From positions 1 to 56,434 of IMG/VR virus record IMGVR_UViG_3300044638_006829: a DNA stretch of 56,434 nt. The stretch is one strand, 5' to 3'. Of the stretch, positions 7,635 through 16,708 are shown one piece after another. The stretch is from a virus. The first letter of the stretch is position 1. Each line of letters starts with the position of its first letter. The notes under the pieces were generated by a model. The model made no database searches. It was not told the origin of the DNA and saw nothing but the letters and a program-made list of their open reading frames with translations. A program made the translations under genes and the position numbers.

Positions 7635-8750
7635 TTGTTCGTCGACAATGATTTTCCGAAGCTGCTCGGTGCGGAGTTATACCGTCCCCATCCTGCCTAC
7701 GTGGTAGAAATGGCGGCTGAGCCCGTGGTTGTTCACGATTTTAGTAAGCAACCCGGCCAGACTGTACAGCTTGACCGTTATCGTTTCTGGGGCAATCCTG
7801 GCTCTAAAGAGTCTCGGGAGCGCACTGCTGAGCAGACCATTGGTACTGCCAACAGCCGGAACATTGTGAAGGACAAAGTGCTCGTGACCCTTCGCGAGTA
7901 CACTGGTCCTGCGGATCCGAGTGATCCCACTCAGCCCAGCACTTTCAAGATTGCTCGCGAGACTCTGATCACCGCGCAGCGTCTTCTGCTGGACACCGGC
8001 AATCTGACTGCGTTCCACCAGTCAATCGGTTCGCTGACTCTGCTCGACGACTATCGTCGTTGGCGCGACCGGGTGTTCATCAACGAACTCCTTAAAGCAG
8101 TTTCTAAGGGTCAGTCTTCCGACTCCCAAGGTGGTTACTACTACCCCGGCGATCTCGCTGTCGGTAGCCTCACCTACGCAAACGCCGAGCAAGCTAAGTT
8201 CGACGTTAAGGACGACCTGCTCCGCGTGGTTAAATCCATGCGTAAGCGTAACGTCCCGACGTATCAAGACGGTTTCTATCGCTGCGTCTGCGATCCTACC
8301 TTCCTGATGCACCTGCGCCAGAACAGCGACTTCCGTGAAGTGGCTCGTTACCCTGGCAACGGTCAGATTAACCCCCTGATGTCCTCGATGCAGCCTAACG
8401 CTGCCATCTACATGGGTCAGGGCTTTGGGCAAGCCACCTTCGTGGCTGGTGAACCCATTATGCCGACCGGGTTTGTGTTCGAAGGCGTCCGTTTCTTCGA
8501 GTCAACCAACATGCCTTCCCAGTCTCAGACTGCGAGCATCGGTGGCACCTCTGCTTCTTATGAAGCTGCGATTGGTATGTTCTTCGGCCCCCAGAGCGTC
8601 GGCGTCGGTATCGGCGGCAATAACGCTCAGGTGTTGTTGAACAACAACGATGATTTCAGCCGTTTTATCATGATGATTTGGAGCCTGTACGCAGGTTTCG
8701 AACTCCTGAACGCTGATTTCTCGACCATCGCTTACTCCTTTAACGCTTGA
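7635..8750 (+). CDS. Major capsid protein (probable)
   Basis: A 371-residue protein, the best candidate for the major capsid protein. Reasons: place after portal and scaffold-like genes, length, strong expression signals, and a sequence of HK97-fold style with an N-arm-like start, central helix (TKFKIARETLITAQRLLLDTG-like, residues near 95-120), and a late glycine-rich beta region. The segment HLRQNSDFREVARYPGNG and the phrase FEGVRFFESTNMP resemble phage capsid proteins of the P22/N4 coat type as I recall them. The start is TTG at 7635 with a clear GGAGG at 7622-7626. GC-rich third positions fit high expression. A TATAAT box lies at 7588. Confidence 0.75.
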   Translation: MFVDNDFPKLLGAELYRPHPAYVVEMAAEPVVVHDFSKQPGQTVQLDRYRFWGNPGSKESRERTAEQTIGTANSRNIVKDKVLVTLREYTGPADPSDPTQPSTFKIARETLITAQRLLLDTGNLTAFHQSIGSLTLLDDYRRWRDRVFINELLKAVSKGQSSDSQGGYYYPGDLAVGSLTYANAEQAKFDVKDDLLRVVKSMRKRNVPTYQDGFYRCVCDPTFLMHLRQNSDFREVARYPGNGQINPLMSSMQPNAAIYMGQGFGQATFVAGEPIMPTGFVFEGVRFFESTNMPSQSQTASIGGTSASYEAAIGMFFGPQSVGVGIGGNNAQVLLNNNDDFSRFIMMIWSLYAGFELLNADFSTIAYSFNA

Positions 8751-8767
8751 TAAGGAGGTAACTAACG

Positions 8768-9637
8768 ATGGCAATCAATCCTAAGCAGATCTCGGTTTCG
8801 AAGATCTACCCCGGTAACTACACTAACGTTCTCCGGTACTGGCACGATTCGAAGTCTGTAGACTTCCTCAACGCAAACGGCACCTCCCAGACGCTGGCTA
8901 ACCAGCCCGTGGGCGGCCCTGTTGGTGTGATCTTCCGTCCCGGTTGGATCGCCCAGCAAGCTGTTGGTTACGTTGACCTGTCTTATCAGGCTCTCGGTAG
9001 CGTCAACCAGCTTGAGTATTACGCCACGCCTTACGGCTCTGGTGGCGCTGACTACGCTCCGTTTGCTAACGGCAACGTAATCATTCCGTCCCCTGATTAC
9101 CACAAGGACGTTCGCACCGACATCACGAACGGTATTACCGTTCCTTCTGGTGCTTATGTGTACCGTGTGGGTCTGCGGGTGACCGGCGGCGACGTGATCT
9201 CCAGTGGCATCACTGGCGGTTCCGCAACCCCCACCCTCGGCGTGGGTCCTGCTGTGGGCGTTGGTCTCAACACCACCCCCACCGCCAGCGGCTTCTTCGC
9301 CACTATTGTCGGCGCCAGCAGCCGGATCGAAAACGGTTCGTTCAATTCCAGCAACGCTTGGAATGATGCGAACATGCACGCAGTTACCACTGACACCACC
9401 TACAAGCTGTTCTCTGTGCAGAACCTTGGCGGTGCCGCTGCGTCCGGTCTCGGTCAAGCTTCCGGTGTGTACGACGATCGTGCAGCTGCCGGTAAGCTGT
9501 CTGGCAAAGACAAAGCCCTCGCTATTTGCGAAGTGTGCTGGCTCGTTCCCGACGAACCCCCCAAGCGCGACGACGTTGTTCTGCAACCTGCCGGCCTGGT
9601 GGAATCCTCTGTGTACACCTCGACCAACCCCGCCTGA
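8768..9637 (+). CDS. Second capsid-associated virion protein
   Basis: A 289-residue Gly/Ser/Thr-rich beta-type protein, 17 nt after the capsid gene and with a near-perfect ribosome site (AAGGAGG at 8752-8758). It shares the capsid gene's codon bias. Segments such as VGGPVGVIFRPGWIAQQAVG and ALAICEVCWLVPDEPPK are not tied to any family I know. The strong ribosome site, bias and the terminator just after it indicate that capsid and this protein form one high-output unit; a decoration, head-fibre or second shell protein is likely. Confidence 0.6.
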   Translation: MAINPKQISVSKIYPGNYTNVLRYWHDSKSVDFLNANGTSQTLANQPVGGPVGVIFRPGWIAQQAVGYVDLSYQALGSVNQLEYYATPYGSGGADYAPFANGNVIIPSPDYHKDVRTDITNGITVPSGAYVYRVGLRVTGGDVISSGITGGSATPTLGVGPAVGVGLNTTPTASGFFATIVGASSRIENGSFNSSNAWNDANMHAVTTDTTYKLFSVQNLGGAAASGLGQASGVYDDRAAAGKLSGKDKALAICEVCWLVPDEPPKRDDVVLQPAGLVESSVYTSTNPA

Positions 9638-9660
9638 TAAACTTCAGACGGAATGTTCGA

Positions 9661-9684
9661 CCCCCTCTTCGGAGGGGGTTTTTT
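9661..9684 (+). terminator. Strong rho-independent terminator after capsid unit
   Basis: Perfect 7-bp stem CCCCCTC (9661-9667) / GAGGGGG (9672-9678) closed by a TTCG tetraloop and followed by six T. It ends the rightward capsid unit 24 nt after its last stop. On the other strand the stem lacks a T-run, so it is one-directional. Confidence 0.9.
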
Positions 9685-10183
9685 ATTGAATATTTCGGGC
9701 TTTCTCGATCAGCTCTTGCTTCAGCTGTTTCAGCCGTTCGTCAGGATTCAAGCTGTAAGTCTTTCCCAGTTCCATGAGATCTACAACACTGCGGCTTAAG
9801 GCTTCGGGATTCACATAATCCAGAATATTTGCCGTGGCCTCCAAAGCTTCAGGAGATACACCGCCTCCCGCAATTCCCAATCCTCTGTGAATATCTCGGC
9901 GCATCTGCGCTTGAGGTGTTTTGGATTGCTGAGCCGAGTAACGCATTACATCCGGAGCAACCGTCAAGATATCGGCAGGGGGAACTGCACTTGCCGCAAT
10001 GCCAGCCCCGCCAACTGCAGCAGCTCGACGTGTTGCTGCCGGAGCAGCTAAACCTGCTTCTCTGTTTCTTTTATATTCTCCTACTACGTTTAAAGCATCT
10101 CCTACAAACGGAATAGCGTACAATATTCTTTTAGTCGCTGGATTTACCTGTAAAAAGCGAGGTACAGAAAAGTTAAACGGCAC
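9683..10183 (-). CDS. Hypothetical protein, lone minus-strand insert
   Basis: A 166-residue protein on the opposite strand from the surrounding virion genes. The N-terminal 40 residues are mildly hydrophobic (RFLQVNPATKRILYAIPFVGDALNVVGEY-like); about residues 50-80 are an Ala/Gly-rich hydrophobic stretch that could insert in a membrane; the C-terminal third is a charged helix with LKQLKQELIEKARN. No family is recognised. Convergent with the capsid unit, ending on its terminator. Rival ORFs on the plus strand here are Pro/Leu-rich shadows. It may be an internal virion protein or an independently acquired gene. Confidence 0.55.
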   Translation of the reverse strand: MPFNFSVPRFLQVNPATKRILYAIPFVGDALNVVGEYKRNREAGLAAPAATRRAAAVGGAGIAASAVPPADILTVAPDVMRYSAQQSKTPQAQMRRDIHRGLGIAGGGVSPEALEATANILDYVNPEALSRSVVDLMELGKTYSLNPDERLKQLKQELIEKARNIQ

Positions 10184-10223
10184 GATCCTGTAGACGTATC
10201 ACCTATTGTCAGTTTAGGGTAAG

Positions 10224-10682
10224 ATGACTTCAGATACTGTTCACATAATGACTGTGACTCAAATCAAAGAATTTACTTACACCCCCAATGGCGTCAAAAT
10301 CGAGATCTTAAGTACTCATGATGATGGCGAATACTTCATGGTTCGTTCCATCACCACGGGGAAGGTGTTTTTCGCTTATAAGAATCAGGTTTTAGAAGAA
10401 GTTAAAGAACCTGAGCCTGAGGAAAAAGGCGTTAAGCAGCGCCGTGGTCGACAGATTGTTAAGCCTGAAGTGCCTGCGTTCAATCGGGTCAACCTCAATA
10501 GCGCTCCTCCTCAGCTTCTGACTCAAGTTCTTAAAGGAGTGGGAATCAAAACCGCTACTGAGATTAAAGAGCTTCAACAGTCTCTTCCCGGTGAACGTTT
10601 CAGCAAGCTGGATCAGTTGAAAGCCATCAAAAGTGTTAACTGGGATGAAGTTCTGGAAAGCGGCAATGTTTACGTAGAATGA
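10224..10682 (+). CDS. Helix-hairpin-helix protein
   Basis: A 152-residue protein in two parts. Residues 1-60 look like a small beta barrel (VKIEILSTHDDGEYFMVRSI, then VFFAYKNQVLEEV). After an acidic-basic linker (EEKGVKQRRGRQ), residues 90-150 resemble the ComEA/PsbU-type double helix-hairpin-helix: FNRVNLNSAPPQLL, then KGVGIKTATEIKEL, then a final SVNWDEV. HhH units bind DNA backbone without sequence preference. In a virion block it could bind packaged or entering DNA, or be a head-completion factor. ATG at 10224 is used; an internal ATG at 10248 is possible. Confidence 0.65.
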   Translation: MTSDTVHIMTVTQIKEFTYTPNGVKIEILSTHDDGEYFMVRSITTGKVFFAYKNQVLEEVKEPEPEEKGVKQRRGRQIVKPEVPAFNRVNLNSAPPQLLTQVLKGVGIKTATEIKELQQSLPGERFSKLDQLKAIKSVNWDEVLESGNVYVE

Positions 10683-10704
10683 TGTAAAGAACGCCTGCTG
10701 AGCT

Positions 10705-11325
10705 GTGGCCCAGTTAAGTCCGCAAGAACTGGAGCAAATCCAGAGTTATCTAGCTCAGCAGGGCGTTGTTTTTCAGCCTGATACAACTGACGCTACTAAG
10801 CGTGAAGTTGTATATGCAGCGATTAACCAGATAACCCGTAACCCAGCTCAAACGTTTGGGTACAGGTTAGATGATTTTAACTTTAGTCGTGTTGCGTATC
10901 ACTTAGGGTATAACATAGCGACTGTTCCTGCGGGTGATTACGCTCGCTTAATAGAAGCTTGCAATAGCGTTCCCAGTGAGTTTTATTTCGACAAAATTGT
11001 TCAACAAGTTGAGCGCTGCGAGGAAGCAGAGCGTTTAACAGAACTTGCAACCGGTCGCGCAACCAGTCGGCAAGAAACTATTTTGGGCGACGTTAGTCGT
11101 TCAATCAACATTCAAGACAAGCGGGAAACAGCAAAAATTTGGAGAGAAAATTACCTGTATGAGTGTGATCGTTTAGCGCACATGCTGTATATCCCGAACT
11201 ATCGGGACCCCGTGGCAGCCCGCTATCGGTTCGAGCGCAGTGGAGGAGAATTTATTCAAGCGATCCCTGGACCTCCTGATGTTTCAAGAGCAGACCGCCT
11301 ATACTTTTACGCAAATTGGCGATAG
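10705..11325 (+). CDS. Putative head-tail connection protein
   Basis: A 206-residue, mostly helical, charged protein with no certain family. The N-terminus reads LSPQELEQIQSYLAQQG, the middle holds CEEAERLTELATGR, and the C-terminus is aromatic (DRLYFYANWR). It begins with GTG 22 nt after the helix-hairpin-helix gene. Helical adaptor-like character and the place between capsid genes and low-complexity virion proteins suggest an adaptor or head-completion protein. This rests on context, not on a motif. Confidence 0.5.
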   Translation: MAQLSPQELEQIQSYLAQQGVVFQPDTTDATKREVVYAAINQITRNPAQTFGYRLDDFNFSRVAYHLGYNIATVPAGDYARLIEACNSVPSEFYFDKIVQQVERCEEAERLTELATGRATSRQETILGDVSRSINIQDKRETAKIWRENYLYECDRLAHMLYIPNYRDPVAARYRFERSGGEFIQAIPGPPDVSRADRLYFYANWR

Positions 11326-11360
11326 ACGCTATATTTATGTGAGAGCAGTATGTCGGCCTA

Positions 11361-12956
11361 ATGGGACTTCGCAATTTAGATGAGGGGTTACGAGCCCTTC
11401 AAGGTATGGGAGCCGACGTACAAGATGTTCTTAAAGTTTTTGGACGTGGGTTGATAGAGAGCGGTATCTTAAAACCTGCAGCTAAGCCAGCTCCCGCAAC
11501 ACGCGCCATGCAGCCTTCTTTGGGTTTGCGGGAACGCCGTGGAGCTACCAGTGCGGCAGGAGAAAATATTGGCGGACGGTACTACGGCGGAGCACAGAAT
11601 ACTCCTCGGAATGCCGAAACTATTCGTTCAGGCGGCAGTGCTCCCCGTCTAAATCTTTCACGCGAAACTGCAGCTCCCCTCGCTAGGCGTCCTGTTGCTG
11701 GCCAGTTAGATCTGTTCGAGTCTGCACCTGCGCCAAATTTCCGCACAACCCCCGTGCAGGGTCCGGAATCTAAGCAAGCTTTAGATTTGTATGCTCGCGA
11801 TCCTGGTACTTTTAAAACCTTAGAAGAACTTGCGCAACGAGCAACTTCTCACTACGGCAAACCCGTCTCCGTCGACGATTTGATGCGTCCTGATGCCACG
11901 CGTTATCTTCGCGAACTGGAGTCTGGCGGCGGCGCCATGCCTCCTCGGGGAGCCGTTACAGCCGCTGGTCAGCAACCAGGCGGTGCTCTGGTTCAGTCCC
12001 CTGCAGGAGCGGTAAGCCCTCAAATGATCCGCACTCCCAGCAACGTTATTAATGCTGACTACAGCGTTATTCGTGATCTGCCTGCAGGTAAGACCGGTAG
12101 TGCGGTCGGTACTGCCACAACTGACTTAGGTCGTATGGTTCGCGGGTTGGGCTTGAGCCCCGCTCAAATTGCAGCGTTAGTTGCTGGCGGTACAGCTGTG
12201 GGCGGCGCCGCACTTACCGGATTAGTGTCTGGTGACCGCGATCAAACTGGCGTTCGTCCTTTGACTGATGCTGAAGCTTACCCGCGTCAAGACGGCGGCG
12301 TGGTTCCTGGAGAGCGAGCTGCGACTCCTCGGATGGCTGGTTCTTCTACTGGTGCTGGTCCCACTGGCCGTCCTGCTGGCGTCCCCACTCCTCGTTCTAC
12401 TACGGGGCAAACAGGCAGTGGCCAGGTTGTTCTCACCCAAAACGATCGCGAAAGCGGATATCGCCAGGAGTTGGCCAATGCGTTAGCGGGGGCTCAACGG
12501 GGTGCTGGAGCTACCCCCATGCCTGACCCCAACCGCCCGATTGCTGAGTATTACCGCGCTCGTGAGCAGTATGCTCGTCAACCCGGTATGGCAGCTGAAT
12601 TAGCTCTTCAGGCTTCTCGGTTACCCGGTGTTGCCCCTGGCACTCCTGCCTGGGCTTCAGCAAATCCGACGCTGGCTTACGAAATGCTGCAGCGTTCTAA
12701 AGCTCGTCCCGATCTTTCGCAGCAGACTCCTCAAGCGCAGTCTGTCACCGTGGGCTCTCAACTAGGCGACAACAATACCAACAACATGGCAGGTAACGCT
12801 GCGTATGGTGCTGCTGCTGCTGTTGACCGGTCAGCTGGGGCTTCGGATTTGGAAGACAGCACTCGGCCTTTGATCCGTCCTCAAATCAATCGAGTCCCCC
12901 TGGGCGGTCGTATGGTCCCCGTCGGCGGTGGGTATCCTGTAGCTCCTCTGGGCTGA
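11361..12956 (+). CDS. Low-complexity virion protein, 531 residues
   Basis: A 531-residue protein rich in Gly, Ala, Pro, Arg and Thr, probably largely disordered. It begins with a short helix (LRNLDEGLRALQGMGADVQDV), has a small folded-looking region near residues 145-190 (ALDLYARDPGTFKTLEELA), then a hydrophobic Ala/Gly/Leu stretch near residues 260-290 (LSPAQIAALVAGGTAVGGAA) that could be a membrane-active segment, and a long Pro/Gly tail. The mix of disorder and one hydrophobic stretch is typical of internal or ejected virion proteins. No family recognised. Confidence 0.55.
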   Translation: MGLRNLDEGLRALQGMGADVQDVLKVFGRGLIESGILKPAAKPAPATRAMQPSLGLRERRGATSAAGENIGGRYYGGAQNTPRNAETIRSGGSAPRLNLSRETAAPLARRPVAGQLDLFESAPAPNFRTTPVQGPESKQALDLYARDPGTFKTLEELAQRATSHYGKPVSVDDLMRPDATRYLRELESGGGAMPPRGAVTAAGQQPGGALVQSPAGAVSPQMIRTPSNVINADYSVIRDLPAGKTGSAVGTATTDLGRMVRGLGLSPAQIAALVAGGTAVGGAALTGLVSGDRDQTGVRPLTDAEAYPRQDGGVVPGERAATPRMAGSSTGAGPTGRPAGVPTPRSTTGQTGSGQVVLTQNDRESGYRQELANALAGAQRGAGATPMPDPNRPIAEYYRAREQYARQPGMAAELALQASRLPGVAPGTPAWASANPTLAYEMLQRSKARPDLSQQTPQAQSVTVGSQLGDNNTNNMAGNAAYGAAAAVDRSAGASDLEDSTRPLIRPQINRVPLGGRMVPVGGGYPVAPLG

Positions 12957-12985
12957 TCTCTGTTAATTCACCCTGAATCACAGTC

Positions 12986-13444
12986 ATGGCTGACTACTTC
13001 ACCGGCGCAAATTCCTTAGCTGGTTATCAGCTTCCTTCTTCTTACAGTTTTCCCAAATATATTACGGGAGATCTGTCTACGTTTAAGCCGGATTTTGGGG
13101 ATGTGTTTTCGCAGCCAGAAGGGATGCTGGGTTCTTCTGCGGCTCCTAGCCCCACGCAACCTGGAGCTTCTCCTGGTTGGGGGAAACAATGGGGAGATCT
13201 GCTGACCGGTGTGGGGCGCCTCGCTGGTGGTGTCGGTGCGGGTATCGCAGCTGCTAAAGGCGATCCGATGGCCGGGCAATTGCTCTCAGCTTATTTTCAA
13301 GATAAGACTGGAGATACCGACGAAAGCGGCGAAAGTTCCTTGGTTAAGGCGCTGAAAGCTCTACAGGAATCTGGAATTATTTCGCCCGCTAAGTTGGAGC
13401 CTTTCAAGTTAGATACGGGTGACAGCTCTAAGCTGTTGGCTTAA
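12986..13444 (+). CDS. Putative virion protein with Gly/Ala hydrophobic stretch
   Basis: A 152-residue protein beginning MADYFTGANSLAGYQLP, with a Pro/Ser linker (AAPSPTQPGASPGWG), a Gly/Ala-rich hydrophobic stretch near residues 72-92 (LLTGVGRLAGGVGAGIAAAK), and a helical C-terminus. The layout (polar arm, linker, amphipathic or membrane-active helix) resembles the neighbouring 531-residue protein on a smaller scale. An internal or ejected virion protein is a reasonable guess. The gap that follows (13445-13515) holds a possible weak stem (CCCTC...GAGGG) just before the next start. Confidence 0.5.
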   Translation: MADYFTGANSLAGYQLPSSYSFPKYITGDLSTFKPDFGDVFSQPEGMLGSSAAPSPTQPGASPGWGKQWGDLLTGVGRLAGGVGAGIAAAKGDPMAGQLLSAYFQDKTGDTDESGESSLVKALKALQESGIISPAKLEPFKLDTGDSSKLLA

Positions 13445-13515
13445 TTTTTACCGCTCAACTCGACTTGTACTAGACTATTTGCAGAGTTGGAGCGCCCTCA
13501 TCCTAACAAGAGAGG

Positions 13516-14082
13516 GTGTTTAGTGTCACGAGTTCTACCTCAACAAACAAACAGCCCTGTCTAATCGACCGTCCGTTTTTACGGGGCGCTCGAATTACAA
13601 GTGCTACGACTACTTGTAACCCGACTAACCCCAATCTGACGGACTTAATTCAGTTAGTCCGCGTGGGGGATCTTCCGTCAGAAGATGCTGCTCTGGTTGA
13701 AGATATCACCATTGTTAGCAACGAAGGTTATCCCGATAACAGTGGCCGTCGGTCCGTAGATCTCGGCTTGTATGTCTACGCCCCTAACCAAGCAGCTCCC
13801 TCGACCTCAGCCGCGCTGATGGTGGGTCGGGTGGAAGTCGGCCTTAGCGGTTCGACACGCGGTATCCCGCAGAGTGTTCAACTGTTTGCTGTAAACGCCC
13901 CTGTTCCCCAGGTTGGCGACACAAACCTGTTGGCTCCGATTCAAATCGGTAAAGGTGAGGGCCTGTACCTTGAAAAAGGTTACATCCTGGCTGCAGGTTA
14001 TATCGGCACCGGCAGCACCGCTGTGTCTGGTGGTTTAAGTCCTTCTGGTATCACTATTTTTGCTCAAGGCGGTTTCTATTAA
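13516..14082 (+). CDS. Beta-rich virion protein
   Basis: A 188-residue protein of beta type, likely virion surface or decoration. Notable parts: a polar Thr/Ser N-terminus, CLIDRPFLRGARI near residue 20, a strand-rich core with LGLYVYAP and MVGRVEVGLSG, and a C-terminal YLEKGYILAAGYIG segment typical of phage beta-sandwich subunits. No named family. The start is GTG at 13516; a GAGAGGG just upstream lies too close to be an ideal ribosome site. It precedes the next virion gene by 6 nt. Confidence 0.55.
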   Translation: MFSVTSSTSTNKQPCLIDRPFLRGARITSATTTCNPTNPNLTDLIQLVRVGDLPSEDAALVEDITIVSNEGYPDNSGRRSVDLGLYVYAPNQAAPSTSAALMVGRVEVGLSGSTRGIPQSVQLFAVNAPVPQVGDTNLLAPIQIGKGEGLYLEKGYILAAGYIGTGSTAVSGGLSPSGITIFAQGGFY

Positions 14083-14088
14083 ACAGCC

Positions 14089-15621
14089 GTGGCACGTAAA
14101 CGGGGGTCAGATGACTTCGGCTTTAAATCATTAAAGCCGACTCCAAGCGTCGAACTACCTAAGAATATCAAAGGTGCCGACAATACTAAAGAATTAGGGG
14201 CACCTTTAACTTTTGAGCGTAGGTTTAGACCCGCGCTCAACACAAAGGACTTCAGTTTAGTTAGCGAGTACGATTACGCTTCCCTTTGGGTTCGTTGGCG
14301 TCGTGGCTACGAACTCAGCATGTACTCGCAAGAGGCGTACGGAGGTTTAACGTATTCATTTAAATACTTTGTTTCGGGCGCACCTGGGCTAGGTGTGTTT
14401 TTACCTGGGATGTGTTTCATGTATCCGACCACGCGGGCGGATATGCGGATGCACATGGTTGGTATTCGTCCGCGAGATTCTTTTAACTTCCTTAACTTCG
14501 GGTACTCGATTGTTGCAGTATCGGATTACGACCCAAACACATATGCCGTACGACTGAGTTCTAACTTTGGTGCTCCTATTTCGTTTTTCACAGGAGAAGT
14601 TTTATCTAATCGATTTACAGCAGCCGGTGTTGATAAAAAATTTGGATTCAATAACTACACCGTCACTGGAGTCGGCATTAACGGAGTCCCCGCTAATCCC
14701 TCATATGCTCCCATCTTCAACACACTATTTTTATCGCACACAGAAACTAACAGCTGGTCCGTGGTGGACGCCAACACACTTGCAATTCCTGCAACCGGTC
14801 CTCCGGCTGTTGGCGAGTATCTGACAACAGAGATGCGTTCGCAATGTACATGTCAGGATTTTCTCGGTAGAGAAAATTTCAACTTGTATGAAGCATCTAT
14901 TCGTAAAAAATATCCTTTAACTAAGCCTCAAAACTTAGACCCTGGTTTTTACGATGCTGGTGTTGATGGTTCTCCGCGTTTAGTTGATGCACAAGATAAT
15001 CCGGGTTTTGCTAGAACTTTTGGATTTATCTACATAAACAACATCTACAACACACCTAGTTTTGCGGAAGATTCGTACTCAGATCCTAATTTCTATTACT
15101 ACCAACCCAAGTGGTGCAAGCATATTTATGCGGCTATGTGGGACCTTCAACTTCGCTACGGCCAGGGGGATGCTACCAGTTCCTGGTTGCCGCAACCCGT
15201 GGACGAACCGCTAAACGAATACTATCGAGAATACTTCGCTAAAACGTTAGAAAAACAAACTACGTTTTTAAAAAGGGAGAAAGATCTGGTTTGGTGGGAG
15301 CGTTACAGCCCAGCTAAAGATGATATGCCTACGCACATGATGTACCCCGACATGTACAACATGATGGCTAAGACTCTTAATGCGGGTCAGCTGAACAGCG
15401 CTAGCGCTCTCCAGGCTCCAAGCTTTGAGATGTTCACCGTAGATGAATTCAACCCCTTCGACCCTGCATCTTTTGTTGTTAATACGTATGATGGCGGCAC
15501 TTACCTAAACGGAGTTTTAGTCAGTCAACCCATTAACATATTTGACGGCGGAACTTATTTGAACGGTAATTTAATTCCTCCTGCAGGTTTTCCTTCTCTC
15601 ATTAACGGCGGAACTTACTAA
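14089..15621 (+). CDS. Virion-block protein with split SWIM-like zinc motif
   Basis: A 510-residue aromatic-rich protein. It contains CTCQDFLGREN (C253, C255) and, 88 residues later, KWCKHIYAAMW (C343, H345). Together these reproduce the C-x-C...C-x-H ligands of a SWIM zinc finger, including the usual D-F after the first pair and the hydrophobic helix after CKH, but with a much longer insertion than normal. The C-terminus has three copies of a short motif, two of them DGGTYLNG and the last INGGTY as the very end. Start is GTG 6 nt after the previous gene; its stop overlaps the next start (TAATG). Structural role inferred from context. Confidence 0.6.
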   Translation: MARKRGSDDFGFKSLKPTPSVELPKNIKGADNTKELGAPLTFERRFRPALNTKDFSLVSEYDYASLWVRWRRGYELSMYSQEAYGGLTYSFKYFVSGAPGLGVFLPGMCFMYPTTRADMRMHMVGIRPRDSFNFLNFGYSIVAVSDYDPNTYAVRLSSNFGAPISFFTGEVLSNRFTAAGVDKKFGFNNYTVTGVGINGVPANPSYAPIFNTLFLSHTETNSWSVVDANTLAIPATGPPAVGEYLTTEMRSQCTCQDFLGRENFNLYEASIRKKYPLTKPQNLDPGFYDAGVDGSPRLVDAQDNPGFARTFGFIYINNIYNTPSFAEDSYSDPNFYYYQPKWCKHIYAAMWDLQLRYGQGDATSSWLPQPVDEPLNEYYREYFAKTLEKQTTFLKREKDLVWWERYSPAKDDMPTHMMYPDMYNMMAKTLNAGQLNSASALQAPSFEMFTVDEFNPFDPASFVVNTYDGGTYLNGVLVSQPINIFDGGTYLNGNLIPPAGFPSLINGGTY

Positions 15622-16178
15622 TGACCTCAACTCCTGTTGTTCTTCTTCTAAAGCGATCCGGACAATCGTCGGATAGGCCGAACACTTCAGTTGTTCAGAA
15701 CGGCGAACTAGCGATCTCCGTGGGCGCGGCTGATCCGGGCTTGTATTTTGAAGATTCTGCTGGAGCTATTCGTAAAATAGGACCGTCGAGTTATGGGATT
15801 ACTGCACCAAACTCCAGCCCTGTCGGATCGGTCGGAAATTCCGTAGGAGAACTTTGGACTGATAGTTCTAGCGCATCGTATTACTTAAAAGTTTGGAACG
15901 GAGCCGCTTGGCAGAAGATTGGTGCAGGGTTTGCTGATACCTCTACAACTTCTACAACAGCCACAACAGCTTTATTTGCAACTCAAGCTAATACAGCAAC
16001 TTTAGCGTCTGGTGCAATCCTGGCATCTGGAGCTGTACGCGGATCTACAGTTTACTCTGTAGGTCTTCCTGGACCTTCTACTCAACCCTCAGGTTCGTTG
16101 GTTTACTTAACCGAGACATCGGGGACGTATCCGAGCGGTTTATACGTCCGAGCTGCCGATGCGTGGGCATTTATTTAA
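15621..16178 (+). CDS. Fibre-like virion protein
   Basis: A 185-residue protein with the pattern NGELAISVGAADPGLYFED near residues 27-45, which I recall from N-terminal parts of cyanophage and other phage tail fibres, followed by ELWTDSSSASYYLKVWNGAAWQKIG, a fibre-type module also seen in the 24010-24876 gene. The second half is Thr/Ala-rich and shaft-like (TSTTATTALFATQANTATLA). It is short for a complete fibre and may be a fibre adaptor or stub. TAATG-coupled to the split-SWIM gene and convergent, with 4 nt overlap, with the Dps-like gene. Confidence 0.65.
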   Translation: MTSTPVVLLLKRSGQSSDRPNTSVVQNGELAISVGAADPGLYFEDSAGAIRKIGPSSYGITAPNSSPVGSVGNSVGELWTDSSSASYYLKVWNGAAWQKIGAGFADTSTTSTTATTALFATQANTATLASGAILASGAVRGSTVYSVGLPGPSTQPSGSLVYLTETSGTYPSGLYVRAADAWAFI

Positions 16179-16708
16179 GGACGCAGTGTGCTTTTGAGGA
16201 ACCACGAGGCTTTGAACATATCACCGACTAGCTCGGCTAAATAGTTTTCTACGTCGGGCGCATCTACTTCTTTAGCAATTTTTTGCAGATCTTTAGATGC
16301 AAACCCGCAAGTTTCTAAATTACGCAGATAGACAGTCAGACCGTCGCGTGTTTCGTAGGATTTCACATGTTTAAAATTTTTATAACTTGTTAGTAAACCT
16401 TTTTCGCACATAGGCATCAGAAAATCCATCGACCTGACAAATTCTCCGAGCTTGTCAAATTGTGTGATGTGTGCGTCGTATTGATCTTTAAGAAATTCGT
16501 GAATCGGTAAAAACAGAGGACCTTCGACGTTTAGGTGAAGTAAGTGACTTTGTACGTACAGTTGATGTACAAGCGAAGACAAAGACACCAGTCCGGAGAT
16601 AAGCTCTTCGACTGATGCCTTTGTTTCTGGCTGCTCCGGTGCTTCGGACATATCAGCTTGTTCCGTCGAGGAAACAGGGGCAGAACTGAAAGAACCGGAG
16701 AGCGTCAT
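16175..16708 (-). CDS. Dps-like ferritin
   Basis: A 177-residue protein whose residues 30-177 resemble the Dps/miniferritin four-helix bundle. Key segment: HLLHLNVEGPLFLPIHEFL then FDKLGEFVR. By comparison with Dps proteins, the ferroxidase ligands would be H58, H70, D85 and E89; the further Asp usually after the second His is shifted by one (K74-D75), and the usual HW is HL. Dps proteins oxidise and store iron and protect DNA from peroxide damage. The first 30 residues are a disordered Ser/Glu/Pro arm, as in some DNA-binding Dps tails. It is on the opposite strand, in a two-gene insert with a small HTH protein. Confidence 0.75.
   Translation of the reverse strand: MTLSGSFSSAPVSSTEQADMSEAPEQPETKASVEELISGLVSLSSLVHQLYVQSHLLHLNVEGPLFLPIHEFLKDQYDAHITQFDKLGEFVRSMDFLMPMCEKGLLTSYKNFKHVKSYETRDGLTVYLRNLETCGFASKDLQKIAKEVDAPDVENYLAELVGDMFKASWFLKSTLRP

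Noticed and set aside
8762-9586. Long minus-strand ORF opposite the 8768-9637 gene
   Set aside because: His/Val/Gly-rich shadow; the plus frame has a near-perfect ribosome site and ends at a terminator.
9829-10116. Plus-strand ORFs opposite the 9683-10183 gene
   Set aside because: Leu/Pro/Gln-rich, in a region where the minus frame gives a better helical protein with sensible composition.
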